Part shown: positions 24,410-31,633 of the stretch, one piece after another | Layout of the letters: every line of letters begins with the position of its first letter | How positions within the stretch are numbered: the first letter of the stretch is position 1 | Assembly: GCA_020831775.1 (NCBI GenBank) | Contig: JAFIFZ010000015.1 | Location: 1 to 64,000, forward strand | DNA length: 64,000 nucleotides | Reading direction: 5' to 3' | Source: Phycisphaerales bacterium | GTDB lineage: Bacteria > Planctomycetota > Phycisphaerae > Phycisphaerales > UBA1924 | Position numbers and translations under genes: made by a program | The notes under the pieces: model-generated | What the model saw: the letters and a program-made list of their open reading frames with translations, nothing else | What the model was told of the DNA's origin: nothing | The model's database searches: none

Positions 24410-25816
24410 GTGCGGACGATTGCGATCATCAACCAGAAGGGCGGTTGCGGCAAGACCACGACCGCCATCAGCCTCGCGGGGATCTTCGCCCGATTAGGGG
24501 CGCGGACGCTCCTGGTCGATGTCGATCCCCAATCGCACTGCGCCGCGGGGCTGGCGATTCCCGAGCAGCGGATCGACCTGGACATCGGCGACGCGATGCT
24601 CGCCGACCCGGAGAAGTTTGACGAGGAGCGACTGCTCTGGCGCGTGACTCGGAACCTTGATCTTGCGCCGAGCCGCACGCGGATCGCGGGGCTCGAAGCC
24701 TCGCGGGGCGGGCTGGCGGACGCGGAGGACAAGGAGCTGCGGCTTTCGCGCGTGCTGGAAAGATTGGCCCCCAGGTACGATGTCTGCCTGATCGACTGCT
24801 CGCCCTCGATCGGCCTGCTGGCGTACAACGCGATCAGCGCCGCCGACGCGGCGCTCATCCCCGTCGAGACGAGTTTCTTCAGCCTGCAGGGCGCGACGCG
24901 TCAGGTGTCGGCGATCCGTTCGCTGGCCAAGCGGATGGAGAGCCGCATCACGACCTGGATCCTGCCGACAATCCATGATCCCTCCAGCCCGCTCGCGAAG
25001 GACCTGCTGTCGGAGCTGCGCAAACGGTTCGGTCAACGGGTTGCTCCTGTGACGGTGCGTCGCGACGAGGCGTTGCGTGAGTCGGTCTCGTTCGGGCAGC
25101 CGATCATCGACTACGCCCCCGCCTCTGTCGGGGCGACGGACTACCGGTCGCTGGCGCTCTGGCTGGCGGATGTGCTGAAGATTTCGATCGACCGTGCGGC
25201 GGTCGAGGCCGCGCCGGAGCCGACGCAGGCGCCGGTCCGGGCTGCGCCGCCCGAGCCTGCCGAGGCGTCTGTGAGCGGGGAGGCGCTGGAACGGATGGAG
25301 ACGAAGCCGAACGGCGCGGGGCTGAGCCGCGCCGAGGATCTGACGCGTCGCGCCCAGGCGCTGCAGCGTCGTCTGCAGGGCATCGGCACACCTGTCCGCA
25401 TCGCAGAGGACGAGGGCGACGGGGCTCGCGTGGGCGGGCGTCCGTTGAGCGACACGCTTCGGCGCCTGTACGGCGCTCGCGCCACCGCCTCGGGCGTGCT
25501 GTTCGTGCAGCCCGCGACGATCGGCGAGCGTGTGTGCGTGGCCGGCGGCTTCAACGGCTGGTCCGACACCGACGCCCCGATGAGGCTGAACGAAGAGATG
25601 GGCGTGTTCGAGCTGTGCCTGACACTCCCGGCGGGCAGGCACGAGTACCGGCTGGTTGTTGACGGGCGATGGGGCCCGGACAAGTACAACCCGCTGACGG
25701 CGAACAACCCGTTCGGCGAGCCCAACAGCGTTGTGGTCGTGCATGAGCGTCCCGTCCCGGCGGTCTTGAAGCGACCCTCGGGATCTCTGTGCGTGGCTGA
25801 GGAGCAGCGACGATGA
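24410..25816 (+). CDS. ParA-family ATPase fused to a glycogen-binding (AMPK/CBM48-type) domain
   Basis: 468 aa. The N-terminal 250 residues are a ParA/Soj-type ATPase: deviant Walker A KGGCGKTTT at 10-18, DVDPQ switch, Walker B-like strand VCLIDCSPS near 125-133 and PVETSFFSLQG. Such ATPases form dynamic patterns on nucleoid or membrane to position DNA or cellular cargo. After an Ala/Pro-rich linker (about 250-350), residues about 360-446 form a carbohydrate-binding module like that of AMP-kinase beta subunits: AGGFNGW (Trp), HEYRLVVDGRW (Trp) and NPFGEPNSVVVV (Asn), the residues that contact glycogen in that family. GTG start with GGAGGG at 24398-24403. The stop overlaps the next gene by ATGA. 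No ParB gene adjoins. Confidence 0.85.
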   Translation: MRTIAIINQKGGCGKTTTAISLAGIFARLGARTLLVDVDPQSHCAAGLAIPEQRIDLDIGDAMLADPEKFDEERLLWRVTRNLDLAPSRTRIAGLEASRGGLADAEDKELRLSRVLERLAPRYDVCLIDCSPSIGLLAYNAISAADAALIPVETSFFSLQGATRQVSAIRSLAKRMESRITTWILPTIHDPSSPLAKDLLSELRKRFGQRVAPVTVRRDEALRESVSFGQPIIDYAPASVGATDYRSLALWLADVLKISIDRAAVEAAPEPTQAPVRAAPPEPAEASVSGEALERMETKPNGAGLSRAEDLTRRAQALQRRLQGIGTPVRIAEDEGDGARVGGRPLSDTLRRLYGARATASGVLFVQPATIGERVCVAGGFNGWSDTDAPMRLNEEMGVFELCLTLPAGRHEYRLVVDGRWGPDKYNPLTANNPFGEPNSVVVVHERPVPAVLKRPSGSLCVAEEQRR

Positions 25817-27096
25817 GCGAAGCGCCCCACCTGTCGTTCCGCCCGGCGGAGCCGGACGAAACCCCGTTGACCCCCACCGCTCCGATCGGTCGGATCGAGG
25901 AGCCCGACGACGGGGAGTACGACGCGCTGGCGGATCTGTTCCTCGGCGATCGCCCGAAAACGCGGGCGGTGACGCCGCCGATGCCGGCGATGACCGCTCG
26001 CGGCCCGAGCGCCAGGGCGAGGCTCGAAGCGGTGGTGCTCGGCAATCTGCCGGTGCTCGCCGGGGCGTGGCTGCGCCAGTACGCTGATGCGCGCGCGAGA
26101 GTTTGCGGCGGGCCGGCGGCGCTGGTGCGTTGCCAGCCGGGCTCGGTCAGTGTCGAACTCGTCGGCCCTGGCGCTGCCGGCATTGATGCGCGTGCGGACG
26201 GGCTTGAGGACGCGCTGAGGATTGCCGCGGGGTGCGACGCGATCGTGCTGCGGCTTGAAGAAACACAGGCGGCGTCTGCGCCCGCGATGGAGCGTCTCGA
26301 CGCGGTGACGCTGCTGACGGGCGCTGATGATGCGGCGCTGGTCTCGGGGTATCGCACGCTCAAGGGCCTGGCGGGCGTCTTGGGCGAGAGCGCCACGGGG
26401 CTGCGGGTCGCGTGGATGGGTGTGAACGACGAACGGGCGTCGGCCGCATCGGCGCGGCTTTCGGGGGCCTGCGGAACCTTCCTCGGGCGCGAACTGGAAA
26501 CCTCGGCGGTCTGCCCGCGCGTCGACGCGGTCGAGGCTGTCACGCTCTACCGGGGCTCGCAGGATTTCGATACCGAGCGGCTGCTCTCGATCCTGAACGA
26601 GCGCCCGGCCCCCCGCCAGAGCGGTCAGACTGCGCAAACGGCGCGGATCGCGGACGACGCAGAAACCGAAGCGGCGTCGGCCGCAGAGCCGCTGCGTGCG
26701 GAGGTGAAGCCCGTGCATCGCTCGCCGGATCCCTTCGTGCTGCTGGAAGGGATCGAGCGGCTGCGTTTCTCGTGCCCGGACGCGCCGGGCGTTGCGCTCG
26801 GAGCCGACAGCGAGGGACGGCTGGTGCTCGTCGCCGAGGCGATGGGCGATCAATCGATCGGCGAGTCGGTGCGTGCGCTCTCGGCGGCTTCGGTGTGGTC
26901 GGTCAAGCAGTCGGCGTTGATCCGGCTCGCGTCGTCGCGCGTCACTGCGCTCGATGGGGCGAGCCCGCCCCGGCGCGTGCTGATGACCGATCGGCCCCGC
27001 GAGGCGCGTCCCTTGCTCGACGGCGAGGTCTCGGTGTATCTTCTGAGCCCGGCCCGACCCGCGGCGGATTCGTCGTGGGCGTGCGTCGAGCTCTGA
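25813..27096 (+). CDS. ParA/MinD-like protein lacking a P-loop (partner of ParA-CBM48)
   Basis: 427 aa, no family recognised with certainty. The N-terminal 70 residues are acidic and Pro-rich (DDGEYDALADLFLGD). Residues about 75-260 follow the order of elements of a MinD/FlhG fold: a strand-loop-helix where the P-loop should be (VVLGNLPVLAGAWLRQYA, without the GKT/S signature), a Walker B-like strand DAIVLRL, LLTGADDAALVSGYRTLK, then RVAWMGVND and FLGRELE. It thus looks like a nucleotide-independent ParA homologue. A further alpha/beta region of about 130 residues ends the protein. It starts inside the ParA-CBM48 stop (ATGA), so the two are made together and probably interact. Confidence 0.6.
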   Translation: MSEAPHLSFRPAEPDETPLTPTAPIGRIEEPDDGEYDALADLFLGDRPKTRAVTPPMPAMTARGPSARARLEAVVLGNLPVLAGAWLRQYADARARVCGGPAALVRCQPGSVSVELVGPGAAGIDARADGLEDALRIAAGCDAIVLRLEETQAASAPAMERLDAVTLLTGADDAALVSGYRTLKGLAGVLGESATGLRVAWMGVNDERASAASARLSGACGTFLGRELETSAVCPRVDAVEAVTLYRGSQDFDTERLLSILNERPAPRQSGQTAQTARIADDAETEAASAAEPLRAEVKPVHRSPDPFVLLEGIERLRFSCPDAPGVALGADSEGRLVLVAEAMGDQSIGESVRALSAASVWSVKQSALIRLASSRVTALDGASPPRRVLMTDRPREARPLLDGEVSVYLLSPARPAADSSWACVEL

Positions 27097-27202
27097 ACGA
27101 ACCGGTGTGATCGCGATCTGAGCGGTTGTTCGGTCGGTCGGGTTCGGCGGCCGCGTGTGTGTCGTTCTGTGTTCGATCGCCCTGAACCTCCCGGAACCCT
27201 TT

Positions 27203-28069
27203 ATGACCTCTCTGCCGTTGCGTTTGAGCCTCGTGCTCGTGGCTGTGCTATTTGTCGCCAGTCCCTCGATTGCTGAAGCGGATTCGGCGATGGAGGCGAG
27301 GCGTTCGATGCTCGACCGTCCGGGGTCGCTCGTGATCGCCGGGGGGAGCGGGCTTGGCGACGAGATCTTCGGGGCGTTCCGTGATCTTGCGGGCTTCGGC
27401 CCGGCGTCGGTGGTGGTGATCCCGACGGCCAGCGATCGGGCGGACCGCGAGGATTACGACCAGACCCTGATCCGCCAGTGGCGGGCGCGCGGGTTCGAGT
27501 GGGTGACGGTGCTGCACACCCGCGACAGGGAAGAGGCCGACACGGAGGCATTCGCTTCGGCGATCGCACGGACCGACGCCGTCTGGTTCGGGGGCGGGCA
27601 GCAGTCGAGGCTCGCGCAGTCGTACCTGGGCACGAAGGTCGAGGCGGAACTGCACAAGCTGCTGGAGCGGGGCGGCGTGGTCGGCGGGAGCTCCGCGGGT
27701 GCCGCGATCCAATCGGGCGTGATGATCACCGGGGGCAACCCCGAAGCGCGCGTGGGCGAGGGGATCGACCTCTTGCGCGGGTGCGTGGTCGATCAGCATT
27801 TCTCGGAGCGCAATCGCCAGCCGAGGCTCCGCGGCGTGATCGAGGCCAGGCCGGGGTTGCTGGGCATCGGGATCGACGAACGGACGGCGCTGGTCGTCCG
27901 CGTGCGCGATGGGCGGGTCGTCGGCGAGGTGGTCGGGGCCGCGGGGGTGCACCTGATGCTCGCCGATGGCTCGGGCGAAGTGCGCGAGACGAGCCTGGAT
28001 CCCGGCGATCGGCTCGATGTCGTGGCGGGCGAGCGGATCGAAGCCGCGGCGCCGGCCTCGGCCGACTGA
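27203..28069 (+). CDS. Exported cyanophycinase-like peptidase (S51)
   Basis: 288-aa protein with a signal peptide (LRLSLVLVAVLFVASPSIAEA). The mature part is an S51 serine hydrolase of the cyanophycinase branch: VIAGGSG at the N-terminus, VWFGGGQQSRL, nucleophile elbow GGSSAGAA, DQHFSERNRQPRL and GIGIDERTAL. Cyanophycinases cut cyanophycin (multi-L-arginyl-poly-aspartate) to beta-Asp-Arg dipeptides; exported members act on external polymer or related isopeptides. No cyanophycin synthetase is in the window. ATG 27203 precedes the signal peptide. It converges on the next gene with only 2 bp between stops. Confidence 0.85.
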   Translation: MTSLPLRLSLVLVAVLFVASPSIAEADSAMEARRSMLDRPGSLVIAGGSGLGDEIFGAFRDLAGFGPASVVVIPTASDRADREDYDQTLIRQWRARGFEWVTVLHTRDREEADTEAFASAIARTDAVWFGGGQQSRLAQSYLGTKVEAELHKLLERGGVVGGSSAGAAIQSGVMITGGNPEARVGEGIDLLRGCVVDQHFSERNRQPRLRGVIEARPGLLGIGIDERTALVVRVRDGRVVGEVVGAAGVHLMLADGSGEVRETSLDPGDRLDVVAGERIEAAAPASAD

Positions 28070-28071
28070 GG

Positions 28072-29715
28072 TCAGCGGCCGGAGCGATCGCGGGGGCCGA
28101 GTCGTCTTCGGAGTTGGTCTTCGTAGAGCGATTGGGGGACGAGCGTTGCGCCTTGGCCGATCCCTTCGACGAAGTCTTCGGGGCTTGTGTCGCGGGCTGG
28201 GTGCGGGCCCGAGCCCGGGACGAGGACGGGGCGTGTGCGCACGCCGGTCGCCTCGCCCTGGGTGCCGATGACATACCCCCAGCCGAACTGGCGGCTGTCG
28301 ACGACGACGCCCGCCCTGGGGTGGGCCGCCTCGCCGATGGTGTTCCAGAAGACCGATTGCGTGGTTGGGTGGCCGTGGACGATGGTGCCCCACGGGCGGT
28401 AGCGGGCTTCGAGCCAGTCGCGGTTGACGGTGACGGCGTCGAAGAGGTTGGCGGGGCTGAGGTGCATGTGGAAGTCGCTGGCGAGCATCGCGTCCTCGGC
28501 GCGGCTGCGGTGGACGACATTGCCGCTGGTCCAGAGGGATTTGAAGCTGAAGTTGTGTCGGGCGTGGGTGACACGGGTGTCGGTGACGAGGCAGTCGCTG
28601 CCGGAGAAGGTGATGCCGTAGCCGTTGCCGCCGGCACCTTTGTACTGCGGCTTCTGAACGACGCAGCCGGTGACGGTGATGTTGCGCGACATGTGCAAGA
28701 GGAAGCCGTTGGAGACCATGTGGATGTCGTTCTCGTTGGTCTCGAGGCGGGCGGTGTGGATGTCGCGGATCCAACCGTTGACGGTGTGGTAGAAGGTGAT
28801 GAGATGGGCGCCGTGAACTTCGTGGGCGGCCGTGCCTTCTTCGCGGAAGTCGTTGGCGGCGAAGCCTTCGCCCGGGTGCTCGACCATGCCGATGGAGAAC
28901 GATTCGAGGCCGACCTGCTCGAGGTGCGGGGCGGTGCGCTGCAGGCGAGCGTTGTCGCGGGTGGGGAGCGGGTAGCGCGGGGGGATGTCGATCTCGATGT
29001 TCAGACCGTCGCTGCTGACGCGGGCGACGCGCCGGTAGAAGGCGACAGCGCCCATGCGGGGATTCCAGAGGCCTGTCATGTCGTGGTCGGCGATGAAGTC
29101 GTCGGTTGCATCGGCGAGGAGGACGATCCAGTCGCCGGCTTCGACGCCCGCGGACTTGGCGAGGCGGACGCGGGTTGCGCGGTTTTCGGCGTCGACAGCG
29201 AGCGGGACGGGCTCCCCCGCTGCGCGGAGCCAGACGCGGGAGGGTGTGTTTGGTGGCGCGACGCGGATGACATCGCGCTGACGCATGTTCGGATCGGTGT
29301 TGATGATGGTGGTCGCCTCGGGTCCGGCGCCTCGGAGGACGACGCCGCTGCGCGTGATGTGCAGCGCGGCCCGCTCGCCCTCTGGCGGTGCGACGCGGAA
29401 GGTCCCGGGCCCGAGGAGAACGACGCCCCCGCCATTCTCGCCGACACGGTCGAGCGCCTCTTGGATGCGGGCGGTGTCGTCGCCTTCGTCGTCGGTGGCT
29501 TGCAGCGTGACGGTCGCGGGCGAATCAGCGGGCGGGAGCGGGCGTTGGCCCGACTCGTAGCCGGCGTAGGAGAAGTCGTGCAGGAAGCGGCCCTCGGCGT
29601 CGGTGTGCTGCGGCGTCCAGTTGATCGGGTAGACCTCGCTGCGCCAGGGCGAGGCGTTTGCGAACGCGACGGGAACACAGAAAAACACAACGAGCAGTTT
29701 GGTGTGTCTTGGCAT
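28072..29715 (-). CDS. Exported right-handed beta-helix protein (pectate-lyase superfamily)
   Basis: 547 aa with a signal peptide (LLVVFFCVPVAFANA). The stretch DDTARIQEALDRVGENGGGVVLLGPGTFRV is the common start of pectate-lyase-type beta-helix proteins; later repeats such as NITVTGCVVQKP, GITFSGSDCLVTDTRVTHARHNFSFKSLW form helix turns. This fold is used by polysaccharide lyases and glycosidases (pectin, alginate and others), so an envelope or extracellular role in polysaccharide breakdown is likely; the substrate cannot be told. Asp/His/Arg residues in HMHLSP and DSRQFGWGY might be catalytic but I cannot assign them. Confidence 0.75.
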   Translation of the reverse strand: MPRHTKLLVVFFCVPVAFANASPWRSEVYPINWTPQHTDAEGRFLHDFSYAGYESGQRPLPPADSPATVTLQATDDEGDDTARIQEALDRVGENGGGVVLLGPGTFRVAPPEGERAALHITRSGVVLRGAGPEATTIINTDPNMRQRDVIRVAPPNTPSRVWLRAAGEPVPLAVDAENRATRVRLAKSAGVEAGDWIVLLADATDDFIADHDMTGLWNPRMGAVAFYRRVARVSSDGLNIEIDIPPRYPLPTRDNARLQRTAPHLEQVGLESFSIGMVEHPGEGFAANDFREEGTAAHEVHGAHLITFYHTVNGWIRDIHTARLETNENDIHMVSNGFLLHMSRNITVTGCVVQKPQYKGAGGNGYGITFSGSDCLVTDTRVTHARHNFSFKSLWTSGNVVHRSRAEDAMLASDFHMHLSPANLFDAVTVNRDWLEARYRPWGTIVHGHPTTQSVFWNTIGEAAHPRAGVVVDSRQFGWGYVIGTQGEATGVRTRPVLVPGSGPHPARDTSPEDFVEGIGQGATLVPQSLYEDQLRRRLGPRDRSGR

Positions 29716-29836
29716 GATCGGCAGCGTATCCGCGGGCGATTTGGCTTGTCGACCGGCTAGAGATCGGTCGGTGTTTCGGTTCTGTTGGATCGATCGCTTG
29801 CGGTTTGCCTTCGCGGTGATTATGTTGAGAAGTCTC

Positions 29837-29944
29837 TAGAATTGAAACGGGGGTGAACGATGTCTGCCGGCCCGCACGGTGCGGGCGGCTGGTCTCTGTT
29901 CACCGCCCGCAGCTTTGATGACGCCTCAGGCGTCAGGATCGAAG
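29837..29944 (+). promoter_or_regulatory. Structured leader with mutually exclusive hairpins
   Basis: TAGAAT (29837-29842) is a good -10 candidate without a matching -35. Downstream, GCCCGC (29870-29875) can pair with GCGGGC (29881-29886), but the same GCGGGCGG (29881-29888) can instead pair with CCGCCCGC (29903-29910). A third hairpin, TGACGCC-TCA-GGCGTCA (29919-29935), ends just before the start codon at 29945. The arrangement could be a regulatory leader, or simply chance in GC-rich DNA. Confidence 0.3.
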
Positions 29945-31579
29945 ATGACCGGAAGAATGGTGGCTCGTGCTCGACTTTTGGCGGCGGGCTTTGTTGCGTG
30001 TGCCGTCGGGACGGCCGCTCTTGCGGGCGGGTCCGCCGAGAACGGGTTCGACCCGGGGACGCCCGAGGACCGCGAGGCGCTGTTCGACTTCCTGCTCAAG
30101 AGCACGATGGAGTGGGACGCGTTCGCCTCGCTGCCCAACCACCCGTACTACCGGGCGCACCCGAAGGGGATCGATGTCGCCGCGGAGATCGAGAAGTACC
30201 GCAAGGAACTGATCAACGCGGACACCGACGAGAAGTTGTGGTTCGCGCTCATCAAGATCTCCAACACGCGGAAGGACACGCATCTGCGTGTCTCGACGAT
30301 CGAGGAGGGGCTCCGGGTCTCGGAGAAGCAGCAACGACGCCTAGAAGCCCCCATCCGCTTCGCCGTTGATTTCTCCGACGCGGAAAACCCGTTCTTCTTC
30401 GTCAGCGACTTCGGCGAGGGCGTGAACACGCGCGTTGGCGACAAGGTGCTGCGCATCAACGGGATGGACGCCGCCGAGTATGTCGAACGCCGACGTCCCT
30501 ACCACCGCTACTCGACCAACAACCACTACCTCTGGAGGTTGGGGTACGACATCTCGCGGATGGTCGACTTTGTGCCGCACGATGAGTTCTACGGCGACTC
30601 GCTGCGTCTTCGGCTGCAGCGGGCCGACGGCCGGGCGTACAACCTCGATCTTCCCTATCAGCGTCGCGGCTCGGTCGAGTGGCGGGGCTACGCCGAGCGT
30701 CGGTACCCGGGGTTCTCGCTTGTCGAGGGCATGTCGGACTTTGAGACCTATTCGCTGTACATGCCCGACGATCGCTCGCTGCCGGTGGTGCTGCTGCAGT
30801 GGTACGGGTTCCGGGCCGACCTGCCCGAGGCGATGGATCGGCTGATGGAGTACGCGGAGGAGCACGATCTGCTGGACCATCATGTGATCGTCGACGCGAC
30901 GCGCAGCCGCGGTGGATCGCGCGGAGCGTACGCGGTGCAGCGTTTGCAGCCGCGACCGTTCCGGACGACTTTCGGCAACCTGATGGTGAGCGACGCTTCG
31001 AAGCGTTGGGTGGACAATCGGATCCGGAGCATCCGGCGGACGGGCTCTGCGGCCGAGACGGTCGACGGGGGCAACTGGCTGCTCGAATGGCTCGAAGACG
31101 ATGTGCAGAAGGCGTTCGACGCCGGGATGCGGTACACCAACAACGTGCCGTTCAAGGGAGCGCACCTGCCCAAGTGGGCGGACGGGATCATCGACCCCGC
31201 CGATGTGCATTTCCGCGGGAAGATGACCGTCTGGCTTGCGCCCTGGAGCGGCTCGCACCTGGATCAGTTCGCGTCGCAGGTGGTCGACAACGACCTGGCG
31301 CATGTGATGGGGATGTCGTCGGGCGGCTTCAGCAACACCTGGCAGACGACCGAGACGCTGCGCTTTCCGACCAGCGGGCGGCCGATCGTCGACTACCAGT
31401 GGTCGCTTGGGCACTCGATCCGGCCAAACGGGGAGATCCTGCAGTACAACCCCGCCGAGGTGCACGAGTACATCCCGCAGACGCGGGAGAACTTCCTTGA
31501 CTACCACGCGGATCTTTTGCGCCGGACGCTGGATCGGCTTGGGCTCGGCGCTGCAGAGGTCGAGGCCTCCGCCCGCTGA
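29945..31579 (+). CDS. Exported S41-like peptidase / tail-specific protease homologue
   Basis: 544 aa from ATG 29945 (ATG 29957 is an alternative). A signal peptide ends near AALAGG. A helical N-terminal domain is followed by a PDZ-like segment (TRVGDKVLRINGMDAAEYV, residues about 155-175) and then an S41-like core: VVLLQWYGF, VIVDATRSRGGSRG in the place of the usual DLRxNxGG, and GMSSGGFSNTW, where the Ser nucleophile would be. Catalytic residues are therefore plausible but not certain. Probably a periplasmic protease. It runs in the same direction as the D-aminoacylase-like gene 54 bp downstream, and the two may be co-transcribed. Confidence 0.65.
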   Translation: MTGRMVARARLLAAGFVACAVGTAALAGGSAENGFDPGTPEDREALFDFLLKSTMEWDAFASLPNHPYYRAHPKGIDVAAEIEKYRKELINADTDEKLWFALIKISNTRKDTHLRVSTIEEGLRVSEKQQRRLEAPIRFAVDFSDAENPFFFVSDFGEGVNTRVGDKVLRINGMDAAEYVERRRPYHRYSTNNHYLWRLGYDISRMVDFVPHDEFYGDSLRLRLQRADGRAYNLDLPYQRRGSVEWRGYAERRYPGFSLVEGMSDFETYSLYMPDDRSLPVVLLQWYGFRADLPEAMDRLMEYAEEHDLLDHHVIVDATRSRGGSRGAYAVQRLQPRPFRTTFGNLMVSDASKRWVDNRIRSIRRTGSAAETVDGGNWLLEWLEDDVQKAFDAGMRYTNNVPFKGAHLPKWADGIIDPADVHFRGKMTVWLAPWSGSHLDQFASQVVDNDLAHVMGMSSGGFSNTWQTTETLRFPTSGRPIVDYQWSLGHSIRPNGEILQYNPAEVHEYIPQTRENFLDYHADLLRRTLDRLGLGAAEVEASAR

Positions 31580-31633
31580 GTTTGCCCGCTGTCGCGTTCC
31601 GGAGCCCAGTTTTCTCCTTTTGCTGGAAGACCG

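Noticed and set aside
27478-29760. 760-codon plus-strand open frame over the cyanophycinase-like and beta-helix genes
   Set aside because: Runs through two well-supported genes in other frames; valine/glycine/aspartate-rich shadow composition without domain motifs.
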